Shown here one piece after another: positions 1 to 7,213 of a stretch of DNA of 64,000 nt. A model generated the notes under the pieces. The model saw only the letters and a list, made by a program, of their open reading frames with translations. It was not told where the DNA came from and did no database searches. The position numbers and the translations under genes were made by a program. Source of the stretch: Duganella sp. BJB476 (GTDB lineage: Bacteria > Pseudomonadota > Gammaproteobacteria > Burkholderiales > Burkholderiaceae_D); NCBI RefSeq assembly GCF_003416895.1, contig NZ_QVIO01000005.1, positions 186,001 to 250,000 of the forward strand, given 5' to 3'. Every line of letters starts with the position of its first letter. Within the stretch, counting starts at the first letter, position 1.

Positions 1-2
1 TC

Positions 3-2135
3 CACGGGCAAGCGCAACTTGACGCCGCCAGTGTCAGCGACGGCGACGATGCTCGTACCCTGCTCATCGTGCGAGTGGTGCATCTCGCCCACAACAACCT
101 GAGTACCGAGGCGAAAACAGAAATCACCGAACGACTGGGCCAGAGCGTACTCGACGCCCTTATCCAGAAAGAATGCAATCATAGTCTGCATGCAGTGGGG
201 GCGGAGAAGGGCGAACGTCCCGTCTACCGCAACCGTATCGACGCCATCCGCAGCAAGACACCCTATCGCAGCAGCGGGCAGGATGGGCATGGCCAACTTC
301 TGAATCCCCGTCCCACCGTCCGCGGGCAGCAGACCGCCATCGTGGTCGGACCGGCAGGCGCGGCCACCTACACGGACCGCGATCATCGCATCAAGGTGCA
401 GTTTCATTGGCAGCGTGGCGCGGGCGAGAACGACCTCAGTCACAGCCGCCTGAACCATCCATCGTCCGACGGCCACGCAGGTGCGCCGGCAAACGAGAAG
501 TCAGGTACATGGGTGCGCATAGCCACGCCGATGGCGCCGGTCGCGGGCGCCAACTGGGGATCGGTCGCCGTGCCACGCGTCGGCAGTGAAGTCATGATCG
601 ATTTCCTTGATGGCGACATCGACCGCCCCGTGGTTATTGGAAGCCTGTACAACGGCAAAGGCCAGGATGACGCCCAAAACAACCAGGTGGCACAGGGCGC
701 GGGTGTTTCGACCGGCAACGCACCAGCATGGTTCCCGGGCGGTGCCGGCGCGCATGCGCATCCAGCTGTACTGTCGGGTTTCAAGACACAGGCAATGAAT
801 ACCAGCCAAGACGGCAGCGGCGCCTACAGCCAACTGGTATTTGACGATACGGCCGGGCAGTCCCGCGTGGCATTGCAGCGCCATGCCAACCCGCACCAAG
901 GCACGGACGAATTGAACATGGGACACTTGCGTCACCAGACCGATAACCAACGACTCAATCCCGTGGGATTCGGCGCCGAGCTCAAGACGGAGCACGGCGC
1001 CGCCATTCGAGCCGGTTCCGGCCTGCTGCTGTCGACCGACGCGCGGATCAATGCCAACGGTAGCCAACTCGATTCGCGCGAGGCAAAAGCTCAGATCGAC
1101 CAGAGCCTGCAATTGCAGATGGCGCTTGCGACGACGGCGCAAAGGCACAATGCCATGCTCAAGGATGACAAGGGCCAGGCCGAGCCAGCGCCCGAGAAGC
1201 TGCAATCGATCGCGCAGATGGCGCACAGCGTCACCGTCATCGAAGCCACGGCGAGCAATACGTCCAGCGGCGACGGCGCCGGCGGCGACGGCGAGGTAAC
1301 GGCCTACGACGAACCGCATCTGCAGTTGTCGAGCCCTGCCGGCATCGCGGTGACCACGCCGGCCGACGCGATCATCAGCGCAGGCAATACCAGCAGCATC
1401 ACGGCTGGCCAGGACATCAACTTTGCGGCCCAAGGCAACGGCCTGTATGCGGTCAAGGGCGGCATCAGCCTGTTCACGTATGGCAAGGCCGACAGCAAGG
1501 ACAAGCCGAACCAGGAAACGGGCATCATGCTGCACGCGGCCAGCGGCAAGGTGTCCAGCCAAAGCCAGTCAGACGAAACGCGCATCACCGCCGACAAGTC
1601 CATCACGGTGGCGAGCATCACCAAGAGCGTGTCCGTCGCGGCCAAGGAGCATGTGCTGCTGACCTCACAAGGCGCCTACATCAAGCTCGAAGGCGGCGAC
1701 ATCATGATTCACGGGCCGGGGACCATGACGTTCAAGGCCAGCATGAAGGAACTGGCTGGGCCTGCATCCTCCGCTCCCATCCTGCCACCGTTACCTAAGA
1801 CTGACCAGATCAAGAACTTCATCGAATTCAACCATCACTGGCCGGACTTGACGCCTGTTGCAGGCGGTGCGTACCGTGCGGAATTCGCCGACGGTACCGC
1901 ACGTGTCGGCAGGCTGGACGCCAAAGGCCACGCCCGCCTGGAAAACATTCCGCAAGGAGCGGTCAAGGTCTATTTCGGAGAAGACCCTAAACCGTTCACA
2001 GCAGACAGCGCCAAAGACGCCGGAAAGACCACCTTGGAAAACGTGCTAAACGACTTGAAAAAACACGGCCACCCCACCGATTCGGATGATGTCGAGTCGC
2101 TGCTGTACAGCATGGCTGGAAGGGATATCCAATGA
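3..2135 (+). CDS. vgrG: Type VI secretion tip protein VgrG, 5' end outside window
   Basis: Spike protein of the type VI secretion apparatus; trimers cap the Hcp tube and carry effectors. The frame is open from base 3, so the N-terminal gp27-like part is cut off by the window edge. Visible are the late gp27-like segment (NNLST), the gp5-like OB-fold (GTWVRIATPMAPVAGANWG, then VPRVGSEVMIDFLDGDIDRP and VVIGSLYNG), a DUF2345-type repetitive beta-helix with many Ala/Ser/Thr residues, and a C-terminal extension of about 100 residues. That extension (NHHWPDLTPVAGGAYRAEFA, then G-x-LD-x-G-x-A-x-L-x-x-I-P-x-G) resembles transthyretin-like adaptor domains on VgrGs that load effectors. The stop overlaps the next ATG (ATGA), so tip and effector are co-translated. 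An internal GTG at 69 is not the real start. Confidence 0.93.
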   Translation, partial: HGQAQLDAASVSDGDDARTLLIVRVVHLAHNNLSTEAKTEITERLGQSVLDALIQKECNHSLHAVGAEKGERPVYRNRIDAIRSKTPYRSSGQDGHGQLLNPRPTVRGQQTAIVVGPAGAATYTDRDHRIKVQFHWQRGAGENDLSHSRLNHPSSDGHAGAPANEKSGTWVRIATPMAPVAGANWGSVAVPRVGSEVMIDFLDGDIDRPVVIGSLYNGKGQDDAQNNQVAQGAGVSTGNAPAWFPGGAGAHAHPAVLSGFKTQAMNTSQDGSGAYSQLVFDDTAGQSRVALQRHANPHQGTDELNMGHLRHQTDNQRLNPVGFGAELKTEHGAAIRAGSGLLLSTDARINANGSQLDSREAKAQIDQSLQLQMALATTAQRHNAMLKDDKGQAEPAPEKLQSIAQMAHSVTVIEATASNTSSGDGAGGDGEVTAYDEPHLQLSSPAGIAVTTPADAIISAGNTSSITAGQDINFAAQGNGLYAVKGGISLFTYGKADSKDKPNQETGIMLHAASGKVSSQSQSDETRITADKSITVASITKSVSVAAKEHVLLTSQGAYIKLEGGDIMIHGPGTMTFKASMKELAGPASSAPILPPLPKTDQIKNFIEFNHHWPDLTPVAGGAYRAEFADGTARVGRLDAKGHARLENIPQGAVKVYFGEDPKPFTADSAKDAGKTTLENVLNDLKKHGHPTDSDDVESLLYSMAGRDIQ

Positions 2136-3751
2136 GCGACGCACCTGCGACCACCTCATCTCAAGTAGGTGAGACACAAACCGACAGCGCGGCCATCACC
2201 AGTGCCATCGAAGAGATCAGCGTCGCCGTAGCTACCGGACTCGTCCCCTTCCTGGGCCAGGCGATCAATATCTACGACACCATCACATGCATGCTGACAC
2301 TTCACAACAGCACGTCGGCGGAAGACCAGATGGAAGCCAAATTCGACCTGGTCTTGGCACTGGTGGGCTGGATACCGGGCGCGGGCGGCGGAGTCAAGAA
2401 AACGATCCGCATCGTCAACAAGCATCCCGAGCGCTTTGCGCCGATTCTGTTCGACGTGCTTCGCATGGTTTGCGACAAAGTTGGCATCCACACCAGCCCG
2501 GAATTCTTGCTTGACAAATTATTCGACGCTGTCGGTCTGAAAAACCAGCTCGGAACGGTCCAGAGCGCGATCGAAGGTTCATGGCTTTACGACGACCTGC
2601 CCGCCGAAGGACGGCTCGCCCTGAGCACCTGCATGAGCACGGTGCGTGCTCAGTTGCCGGCAATGGTGATGCTTGTCACGCTCAAGTTGGCCCACTGGAA
2701 GACCAAGCAACGTAACAATGCGGCGCAGGTCATCGGCCCGCAAGGCAAGGTCAATCCGGCGGAAAAGAAGCCCGAAAAGAAAGATCCCAAAGTCGCCGAA
2801 GCCGGCCACAATGCCCCCACGCTTAGCACGTCGAACAATACGGTCAATGCCTCGATCGGCACCAGCGTCATCGAAGGTGTGAGCAACACCCTGACCGGCA
2901 TTGTGGGCGAGCATATTACCGATTATTTTCTGTATGAAAAATACGGCTGGGGCAAGGGCTGGAGCCGACACGACACGGGAATGCAAGGCGAGTGGAAAGA
3001 AAGGCCAAGCAAGACTTTTCCTGGCAAACTCAACGAGGGAACCCGGCTCAATCCGCTGTTCGCCCTGAAAGCGCATGGCACAGGCATAGATGGCGTGTGG
3101 AAAGTGCAAATGGGCGATCCGCACAACGGCGGCAAGCCGTATGCAATCGTGGAATCGAAGGCGTCAAAGGTAGGCAAGGCACCGAAGAACGCCTCCAGCA
3201 AGCCCGGCGTGAAAAATAAGCTGATGGATAATGCCCGGCGGATCAAAGACGCAGCGCTGCCCAGGTCTGAGGAATTGTTGGAACCGGATACGAGTGAGGA
3301 CAACGGATCTGCTGGCACCGGAAAACCAAGCGGTAAGCCAGGCGGGAAAAACGGCATAGGGGGCGGCAAGCTTTCAACTGGCGCCAAGCAAGCGCAGCCG
3401 AAGCGGGATGCGCCAAGTGCCGGTGTGTCGCCGGCATCGAAGAGTAGCGGAGCTGAGCAACCACTTGTGCAGATGAGTCATCGGTGGATAGGTAAAAATC
3501 TATTCTCGGCAGTCGGCCGTGTTCTCGAAGTTGATATCAAACAATTCGGGTATTCGCGTCACCTTTTCTATACTCCGTTCTATCTGCCTTCGGCCGCAGA
3601 ACATGAGAAGGCGTTGCTTGAGGATGAGCGAGGCAAGCCCGAGAAACATGCCAATCACGATATTCCATCCACGCACCGGCACGATGAACAGGAAGTGAAA
3701 GCAGCCGTTAATCACAAGCTCGCAAAGTTGAGCTTAACGCTTGAGCCGTAA
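2132..3751 (+). CDS. T6SS effector with C-terminal PD-(D/E)xK nuclease (PoNe-type DNase)
   Basis: Predicted antibacterial DNase delivered by the VgrG encoded just upstream (4-bp ATGA overlap). Residues ~30-110 hold two hydrophobic helical segments (GLVPFLGQAINIYDTITCML and VLALVGWIPGAGGGVKK) like those ahead of toxins in Rhs/PAAR-type effectors. A Lys/Pro/Glu-rich linker follows at ~205-225. The toxin starts at about 240: GEH (E260), GIDGVW (D320) and IVESKAS (E341-x-K343) give the acid...D...ExK pattern of restriction-endonuclease-fold nucleases. After a Gly/Ser/Lys-rich stretch, the end has QMSHRWIGKN, also seen in such toxins. The assignment to PoNe rests mainly on the neighbouring DUF1911 immunity gene. 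No PAAR or MIX motif was recognised, so loading is probably through the VgrG tail. Nuclease fold is fairly sure; the exact family less so. Confidence 0.75.
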   Translation: MSDAPATTSSQVGETQTDSAAITSAIEEISVAVATGLVPFLGQAINIYDTITCMLTLHNSTSAEDQMEAKFDLVLALVGWIPGAGGGVKKTIRIVNKHPERFAPILFDVLRMVCDKVGIHTSPEFLLDKLFDAVGLKNQLGTVQSAIEGSWLYDDLPAEGRLALSTCMSTVRAQLPAMVMLVTLKLAHWKTKQRNNAAQVIGPQGKVNPAEKKPEKKDPKVAEAGHNAPTLSTSNNTVNASIGTSVIEGVSNTLTGIVGEHITDYFLYEKYGWGKGWSRHDTGMQGEWKERPSKTFPGKLNEGTRLNPLFALKAHGTGIDGVWKVQMGDPHNGGKPYAIVESKASKVGKAPKNASSKPGVKNKLMDNARRIKDAALPRSEELLEPDTSEDNGSAGTGKPSGKPGGKNGIGGGKLSTGAKQAQPKRDAPSAGVSPASKSSGAEQPLVQMSHRWIGKNLFSAVGRVLEVDIKQFGYSRHLFYTPFYLPSAAEHEKALLEDERGKPEKHANHDIPSTHRHDEQEVKAAVNHKLAKLSLTLEP

Positions 3752-3792
3752 GAGTATCAACTATTTTGATGAAACCTAATTAGGTGCACAAC

Positions 3793-4797
3793 ATGCAATT
3801 CCATGAAAAACGAAGACAACAATTTTTAAACGAAAACTACTATAATTTCTTCACGAACTTTATAGAAAAAACAATTTTGCATTGGCGCGATCATATTCCT
3901 TCCAATGCTGGCTCAGAAGTATTTGGTCGAGCATTGGCATCTATCGATGTCGCGAATCAAACATTTGATCTATTTATTCTTAAGTACACTGGCGGTGAGC
4001 CGATAGATACTTTTCGCGATGATTTGACTAAAGTTATTGAAACTTTCGAGCTGAACACAATATACGAACGAGAATATTCAGACGATCCGAATTTTCCGCC
4101 ACTTCGCTTTGCCGAAATAGACGAATACGAGCGCGCAATGCAACTCATTGGGTTGTGCTACCTACTGCATCGCCGCGACTTGTTGCCACGATTGGCAGCA
4201 ATGCTCGATGGCGCTTTTGCGGGAAAAGATACGCTCTATGAAGACATGTTTGCATATGAACTCAAAGATCGTTATGAAGTCGACGAGTGGTACCACGATA
4301 AGCCGTATCGTGATCTGATTAACAGCTTTTATCGGGACACGCCGGAAGAAAGTATTATGGATATTGACAGGTATCTGAAGGCTTGGTACCAGTCAATGAA
4401 GAAAGCGCCGTGGCACGATAGCCATTTAGATACTAGCGAGGCCGGTGGCGCATATAGCGGTTACTGGGCCATTGAAGCTGCAGCTGCAGTGTATCTTTTG
4501 GACTTGGACGACCGCAGTTTCCGCGATCACATCGTATATCCCAAAGACTTGGTGGACTACGCCAGAAATCTCGACAAGCAACTGGGGCCCGCATCCTCAG
4601 TGCCTGAAGAATTGCGTGTCGAAGGCGGCAAACCATGTCCCCAAACCGGCAACTGGTTCAGCCCCGCCATACCCGATAGTCTTCGTCATTTCGAACAAGG
4701 CGAGATCATGCCTGTGTCCGCAAATTCGCAATATGGCGTGACCATCTGGCAATGGAGTACGGAGCAATTACCTCCCCTTAAACCAACTGTGGAGTGA
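3793..4797 (+). CDS. PoNi-type immunity protein (DUF1910/DUF1911)
   Basis: Cognate immunity protein expected to bind and block the nuclease encoded upstream. The N-terminal half has the DUF1910 pattern (EIDEYERAMQLIGLCYLLHR, about residues 110-130). The C-terminal half has the DUF1911 signature: WYQSMKKAPWHDSH, then GYWAIEAAAAVYLLDLDD. This family protects against PoNe DNases in type VI loci. The gene is clearly more AT-rich than vgrG, as is common for exchanged toxin-immunity modules. The open frame begins at GTG 3784, but ATG 3793 has an AGGTG ribosome-binding site about 6 bases upstream and is preferred (334 aa). It lies 41 bp behind the effector. A cytoplasmic location is inferred from the absence of a signal peptide. 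Confidence 0.85.
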   Translation: MQFHEKRRQQFLNENYYNFFTNFIEKTILHWRDHIPSNAGSEVFGRALASIDVANQTFDLFILKYTGGEPIDTFRDDLTKVIETFELNTIYEREYSDDPNFPPLRFAEIDEYERAMQLIGLCYLLHRRDLLPRLAAMLDGAFAGKDTLYEDMFAYELKDRYEVDEWYHDKPYRDLINSFYRDTPEESIMDIDRYLKAWYQSMKKAPWHDSHLDTSEAGGAYSGYWAIEAAAAVYLLDLDDRSFRDHIVYPKDLVDYARNLDKQLGPASSVPEELRVEGGKPCPQTGNWFSPAIPDSLRHFEQGEIMPVSANSQYGVTIWQWSTEQLPPLKPTVE

Positions 4798-4980
4798 GCC
4801 GTTCTTCGCCTCATTAAATAGGCCGCTGAATAATTCGAAAATCACCACAGACGGGACGCCGACCATTGCCATCTTGCCATCGTGCGCCTGGGTGTTTGGG
4901 AAGTCGCATTCCTCGCACCCGCCGTCCCCGGCGCGCGCAAACGGCCGGTCCTTCGCGCTCCCGCGCTCGGTTGCGCCCCG

Positions 4981-5193
4981 ATGATGAAGCTATCGGCGCG
5001 CTTGCATGATCCAAAGGAGTGGTGGAAGGGTGACGAGTCGATCATGACCCACGCAACAGCGCAGTCGGTCGTGGCCAAGCCTCAACCCCCTGTTCAAGTA
5101 AGGTGGCACTTCATGCAGCCCAAGAGCTATCGATTCTTTTCCAAAGTATTCTCCGCAATGCGGCTCCCCATCGAAACGGTCTTCCAGCCATGA
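4981..5193 (+). pseudogene. C-terminal remnant of a second polymorphic toxin (Tox-REase-like tail)
   Basis: About 70 codons in one frame end with an ATGA overlap onto the Imm52 gene, as a toxin gene normally would. The readable part (KEWWKGDE..., then VRWHFMQPKSYRFFSKVF and ETVFQP at the end) resembles the extreme C-terminus of restriction-endonuclease-fold toxins that precede Imm52 genes. Upstream of about 4980 the frame continues but no longer looks like protein, so the body of the toxin has been lost. No catalytic motif remains. The family assignment is from memory of such tails, hence only moderate confidence. Confidence 0.5.
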
Positions 5194-5915
5194 AGCGACC
5201 ATATGAACTGACCGTCATTTTCCGGCAACCTGGCCCGCTGGATGTGCCCGCCATGTTGACGGAGGTGCATTCAATCCGTCAGGAGTTGAAGGCGTGTTCG
5301 CCCCTGCTCGATGATTGGCTCTTGAAGCGCAACACCAAGGATGAGACCTACCGTTACGACGTCTTTGACGCCGCAGGCCCGACGTCAGCGGCTATTGCCG
5401 TGCTTACCGAATCACTGAAGGCCGTCGTCGATCCCAAGATCATCAGCATGTGGAATGGAAGGGAACGACTGGAAGGAGTGTCGCTGCAATATGTCGGCCG
5501 TATTGCGCCGGAAACAAGCATGCTTGTGCTCAGAGCAAAGCCAGCGGCCTTTTCGAGGACTGTGGAGCCCGTCTTGAAGGCCATTCTCAAGACCGCTGGA
5601 TTGTTCGCCCCCGCGGCGGTATCGGTCGAAACGACTGCCTACTTCGACAAGAAGGTCTTCAAGGATCGGCCTGGAATCGGTTGGATGCTTTACCTGCCGC
5701 GTGTGCTGACCGTCCAGCAAGTCCCAGAGGCCCGAGCTCTCGTACCAGTGGCAGGCAAGGACGCGAAAGGAAATGAAAAACAGATCGGGACCGTCATCGT
5801 TAGCGTCACCGACGCGCCGTTCTCGGATGAGAATCCAGAGCACGTCAAGATCGCCAACGCCATCGAAATTCGTCTAGTCGACCAGGACTTGCTGCCCCGA
5901 TACGTGGATCTCTGA
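5190..5915 (+). CDS. Imm52-family immunity protein, orphan
   Basis: Immunity protein of polymorphic toxin systems, 241 aa. The start at ATG 5190 (MKRPYELTVIFRQ) overlaps the stop of the toxin tail by ATGA; the open frame extends further upstream but reads through that tail in another frame. Family features are an N-terminal beta-strand followed by a long helix (MLTEVHSIRQELKACSPLL), then DDWLLK, and the pattern YDVFDAAGPTSAAIAVL. No complete cognate toxin is present in the window. It may protect against toxins from sister cells, or be the residue of effector replacement. No signal peptide is seen, so it should act in the cytoplasm. Confidence 0.75.
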   Translation: MKRPYELTVIFRQPGPLDVPAMLTEVHSIRQELKACSPLLDDWLLKRNTKDETYRYDVFDAAGPTSAAIAVLTESLKAVVDPKIISMWNGRERLEGVSLQYVGRIAPETSMLVLRAKPAAFSRTVEPVLKAILKTAGLFAPAAVSVETTAYFDKKVFKDRPGIGWMLYLPRVLTVQQVPEARALVPVAGKDAKGNEKQIGTVIVSVTDAPFSDENPEHVKIANAIEIRLVDQDLLPRYVDL

Positions 5916-6165
5916 ACGACGTGGCCATAAGTTAGACTTCAGAAGAACTCGATGTGTGGCGGCGCCAGATGCGCTTGCGCTTCTGTTTCACGGCCATCCT
6001 CAGCACGGCAAAGCATTGGACCGGACAACTTCCGCTCCGGCCTTACCAAATGACTCCGCCATGGCAGGAGGGATGGCATACCAGCATCCGTCGCCGACTT
6101 GAGACGGCACGCCAGCTGCCGATAGCAGTGCGCCGCTGCAGCTGCGGCGGGAACTAGCACTCGAA

Positions 6166-6205
6166 TCTCAGTCGCATTTTATTCGTCTCAGTCGCATTTA
6201 TTTCG
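6166..6205 (+). repeat. Left-end TnsB-type binding sites (two 20-bp tandem units)
   Basis: Two adjacent 20-bp units, 6166-6185 and 6186-6205, differ at only two positions and share the core TCTCAGTCGCATTT. The core AGTCGC at 6170 and 6190 recurs in inverted orientation at the right end with the same 20-bp phase, as expected for transposase-binding repeats of Tn7-like ends. Confidence 0.75.
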
Positions 6206-6522
6206 AAATCTCACAACGGAACAATACAACGCATCGATACACTTCTAGCAGCAGTCGAGGGTGGAAAACTGATCTATGGCGCCGCGTGTCTCCATGCGTC
6301 TGTCCGGCGCTCACCAATAAGAAACAGATGCTGGCTGCCAACGCATCCAGGCGCGATTTCAGGTTGCGTGCTGCGATTGCTGATGTGGGCACGGCGCTGA
6401 CCTGAACTGCCGGATCACAGAGATACTGAAATGGTCATACAAAAATAATCGACGCTGCCTATCCCTCATGAAAATAACTAACAGATAACCTTCGTTGTAA
6501 CTCTCCATACGATTGGCGCGCC

Positions 6523-6544
6523 CGTACACGTTATGACGTGTACG
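6523..6544. promoter_or_regulatory. Perfect 9-bp dyad, function unknown
   Basis: CGTACACGT, a 4-base spacer (TATG), then ACGTGTACG. The dyad stands alone in AT-rich sequence inside the transposon's gene-free arm. It could be a protein-binding site or a hairpin. No T-run follows on either strand, so a terminator is unlikely. Confidence 0.4.
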
Positions 6545-7005
6545 AAACACGGAAAAGCACCATAAATACCAAATTTTCTATTTATCAAATATTTTTCTGC
6601 TGATAAGATGTTCTCAACTGGAATGACTAGACCAGTACTGCAGCTATTTGAGTGATGAGATGCATCCGCTATGCAATCAATTAATTATTGATTTAAAGAA
6701 ATAAAACTTTCCTAATGGATTTCTTATAGAAGTTCGCCGTTAAGTCGGGATCGTTAGCAATCTTCTATGGCTACCCGGGCCGGAACTCGTCTTGCATAGC
6801 GATGTCGGGAGCAGCCTGTGGACAGCATCGGTATTCCGCCGATACGTATTTTTTAATTCGAATGCGAGCGGGAAACCTTCGTCCCGTGTAATTCGAGCAT
6901 TAGATCGCGCTACAACGACAGTCTGCTCATCGTGATACACCGTTGCAATCAATTGCGGAGAACGAACATGCCTTGACCAAAACCGAACGATAACAACTAG
7001 GGCAA

Positions 7006-7064
7006 AAAAGAAAAAACCCGCGAGTTGCGAGCTCACGGGTTCGGGTACTTGGAATCACATGTAC
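7006..7064 (-). ncRNA. Putative ~60-nt small RNA divergent from tnsA
   Basis: Predicted from a minus-strand promoter (-35 at 7099-7094, -10 at 7076-7071) whose start site would fall near 7064, and a Rho-independent-type terminator at 7040-7016 followed by a T-rich tract. No open reading frame of useful size lies between them. The 5' part could form a short stem because ACTTGG (near the start site) is complementary to CCAAGT further down; whether the first arm is transcribed depends on the exact start. The position inside a Tn7-like element, back-to-back with tnsA, suggests a regulatory or targeting role, but that is inference only. Confidence 0.45.
7010..7040 (-). terminator. Rho-independent-type terminator, minus strand
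   Basis: On the plus strand ACCCG-C-GAG (7016-7024) pairs with CTC-A-CGGGT (7032-7040) around a 7-base loop. An A-run with one interruption precedes it, so on the minus strand the stem is followed by a long T tract. The only candidate transcript it can end is the one from the promoter at 7071-7099. Confidence 0.65.
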
Positions 7065-7070
7065 ACACCA

Positions 7071-7099
7071 AGTATCTTCTTTCCCCCTTCCCCTGTCAA
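7071..7099 (-). promoter_or_regulatory. Sigma-70-like promoter for the putative small RNA
   Basis: On the minus strand the sequence is TTGACA (7099-7094), exactly 17 bp, then GATACT (7076-7071). The -35 is a perfect match and the -10 matches 4 of 6. There is no minus-strand gene downstream before the terminator. Confidence 0.55.
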
Positions 7100-7108
7100 C
7101 GATTTGCT

Positions 7109-7124
7109 TCGCATAGCTATGCGA
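7109..7124. promoter_or_regulatory. 16-bp perfect palindrome between tnsA and the small RNA promoter
   Basis: TCGCATAGCTATGCGA is fully self-complementary and ends 10 bp upstream of the minus-strand -35 box. A second dyad, CTCGAAA (7142-7148) with TTTCGAG (7164-7170), lies between it and tnsA. Both are candidate operators for divergent control of tnsA and the small RNA. Confidence 0.45.
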
Positions 7125-7213
7125 GGCGGGCCTCGTTTTGTCTCGAAAAAGCCATCCGTGCGCTTTCGAGTTGAGTCGTTACACCCCAATACAACGGAGA
7201 AAGGAAATACTTC

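Larger units (their letters stand above)
5916..7213. other. Long stretch without a recognisable protein gene; contains the transposon left end
   Basis: About 1.3 kb with only short, unconvincing open frames (longest under 100 codons, no homology recognised). From 5916 to about 6160 it has host-like composition. From 6166 on it is AT-rich and holds the left terminal repeats, a 9-bp dyad at 6523-6544, a shorter dyad at 6675-6693 (AATCAAT/ATTGATT), and the putative small RNA unit at 7006-7099. If the element has cargo it lies here, but I see no intact gene. Confidence 0.7.

Noticed and set aside
501-1562. 353-codon open frame antisense to vgrG
   Set aside because: Shadow of a high-GC gene: Arg/Ala/Gly-rich product without family motifs, and the plus strand encodes an obvious VgrG.
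4882-4980. N-terminal part of the frame before Imm52
   Set aside because: Pro/Ala/Arg-rich and unlike protein; only the part from about 4981 resembles a toxin tail.
6740-7036. 98-codon minus-strand ORF near the left arm
   Set aside because: Its start lies inside the terminator stem and its first residues translate the T tract; no homology seen.
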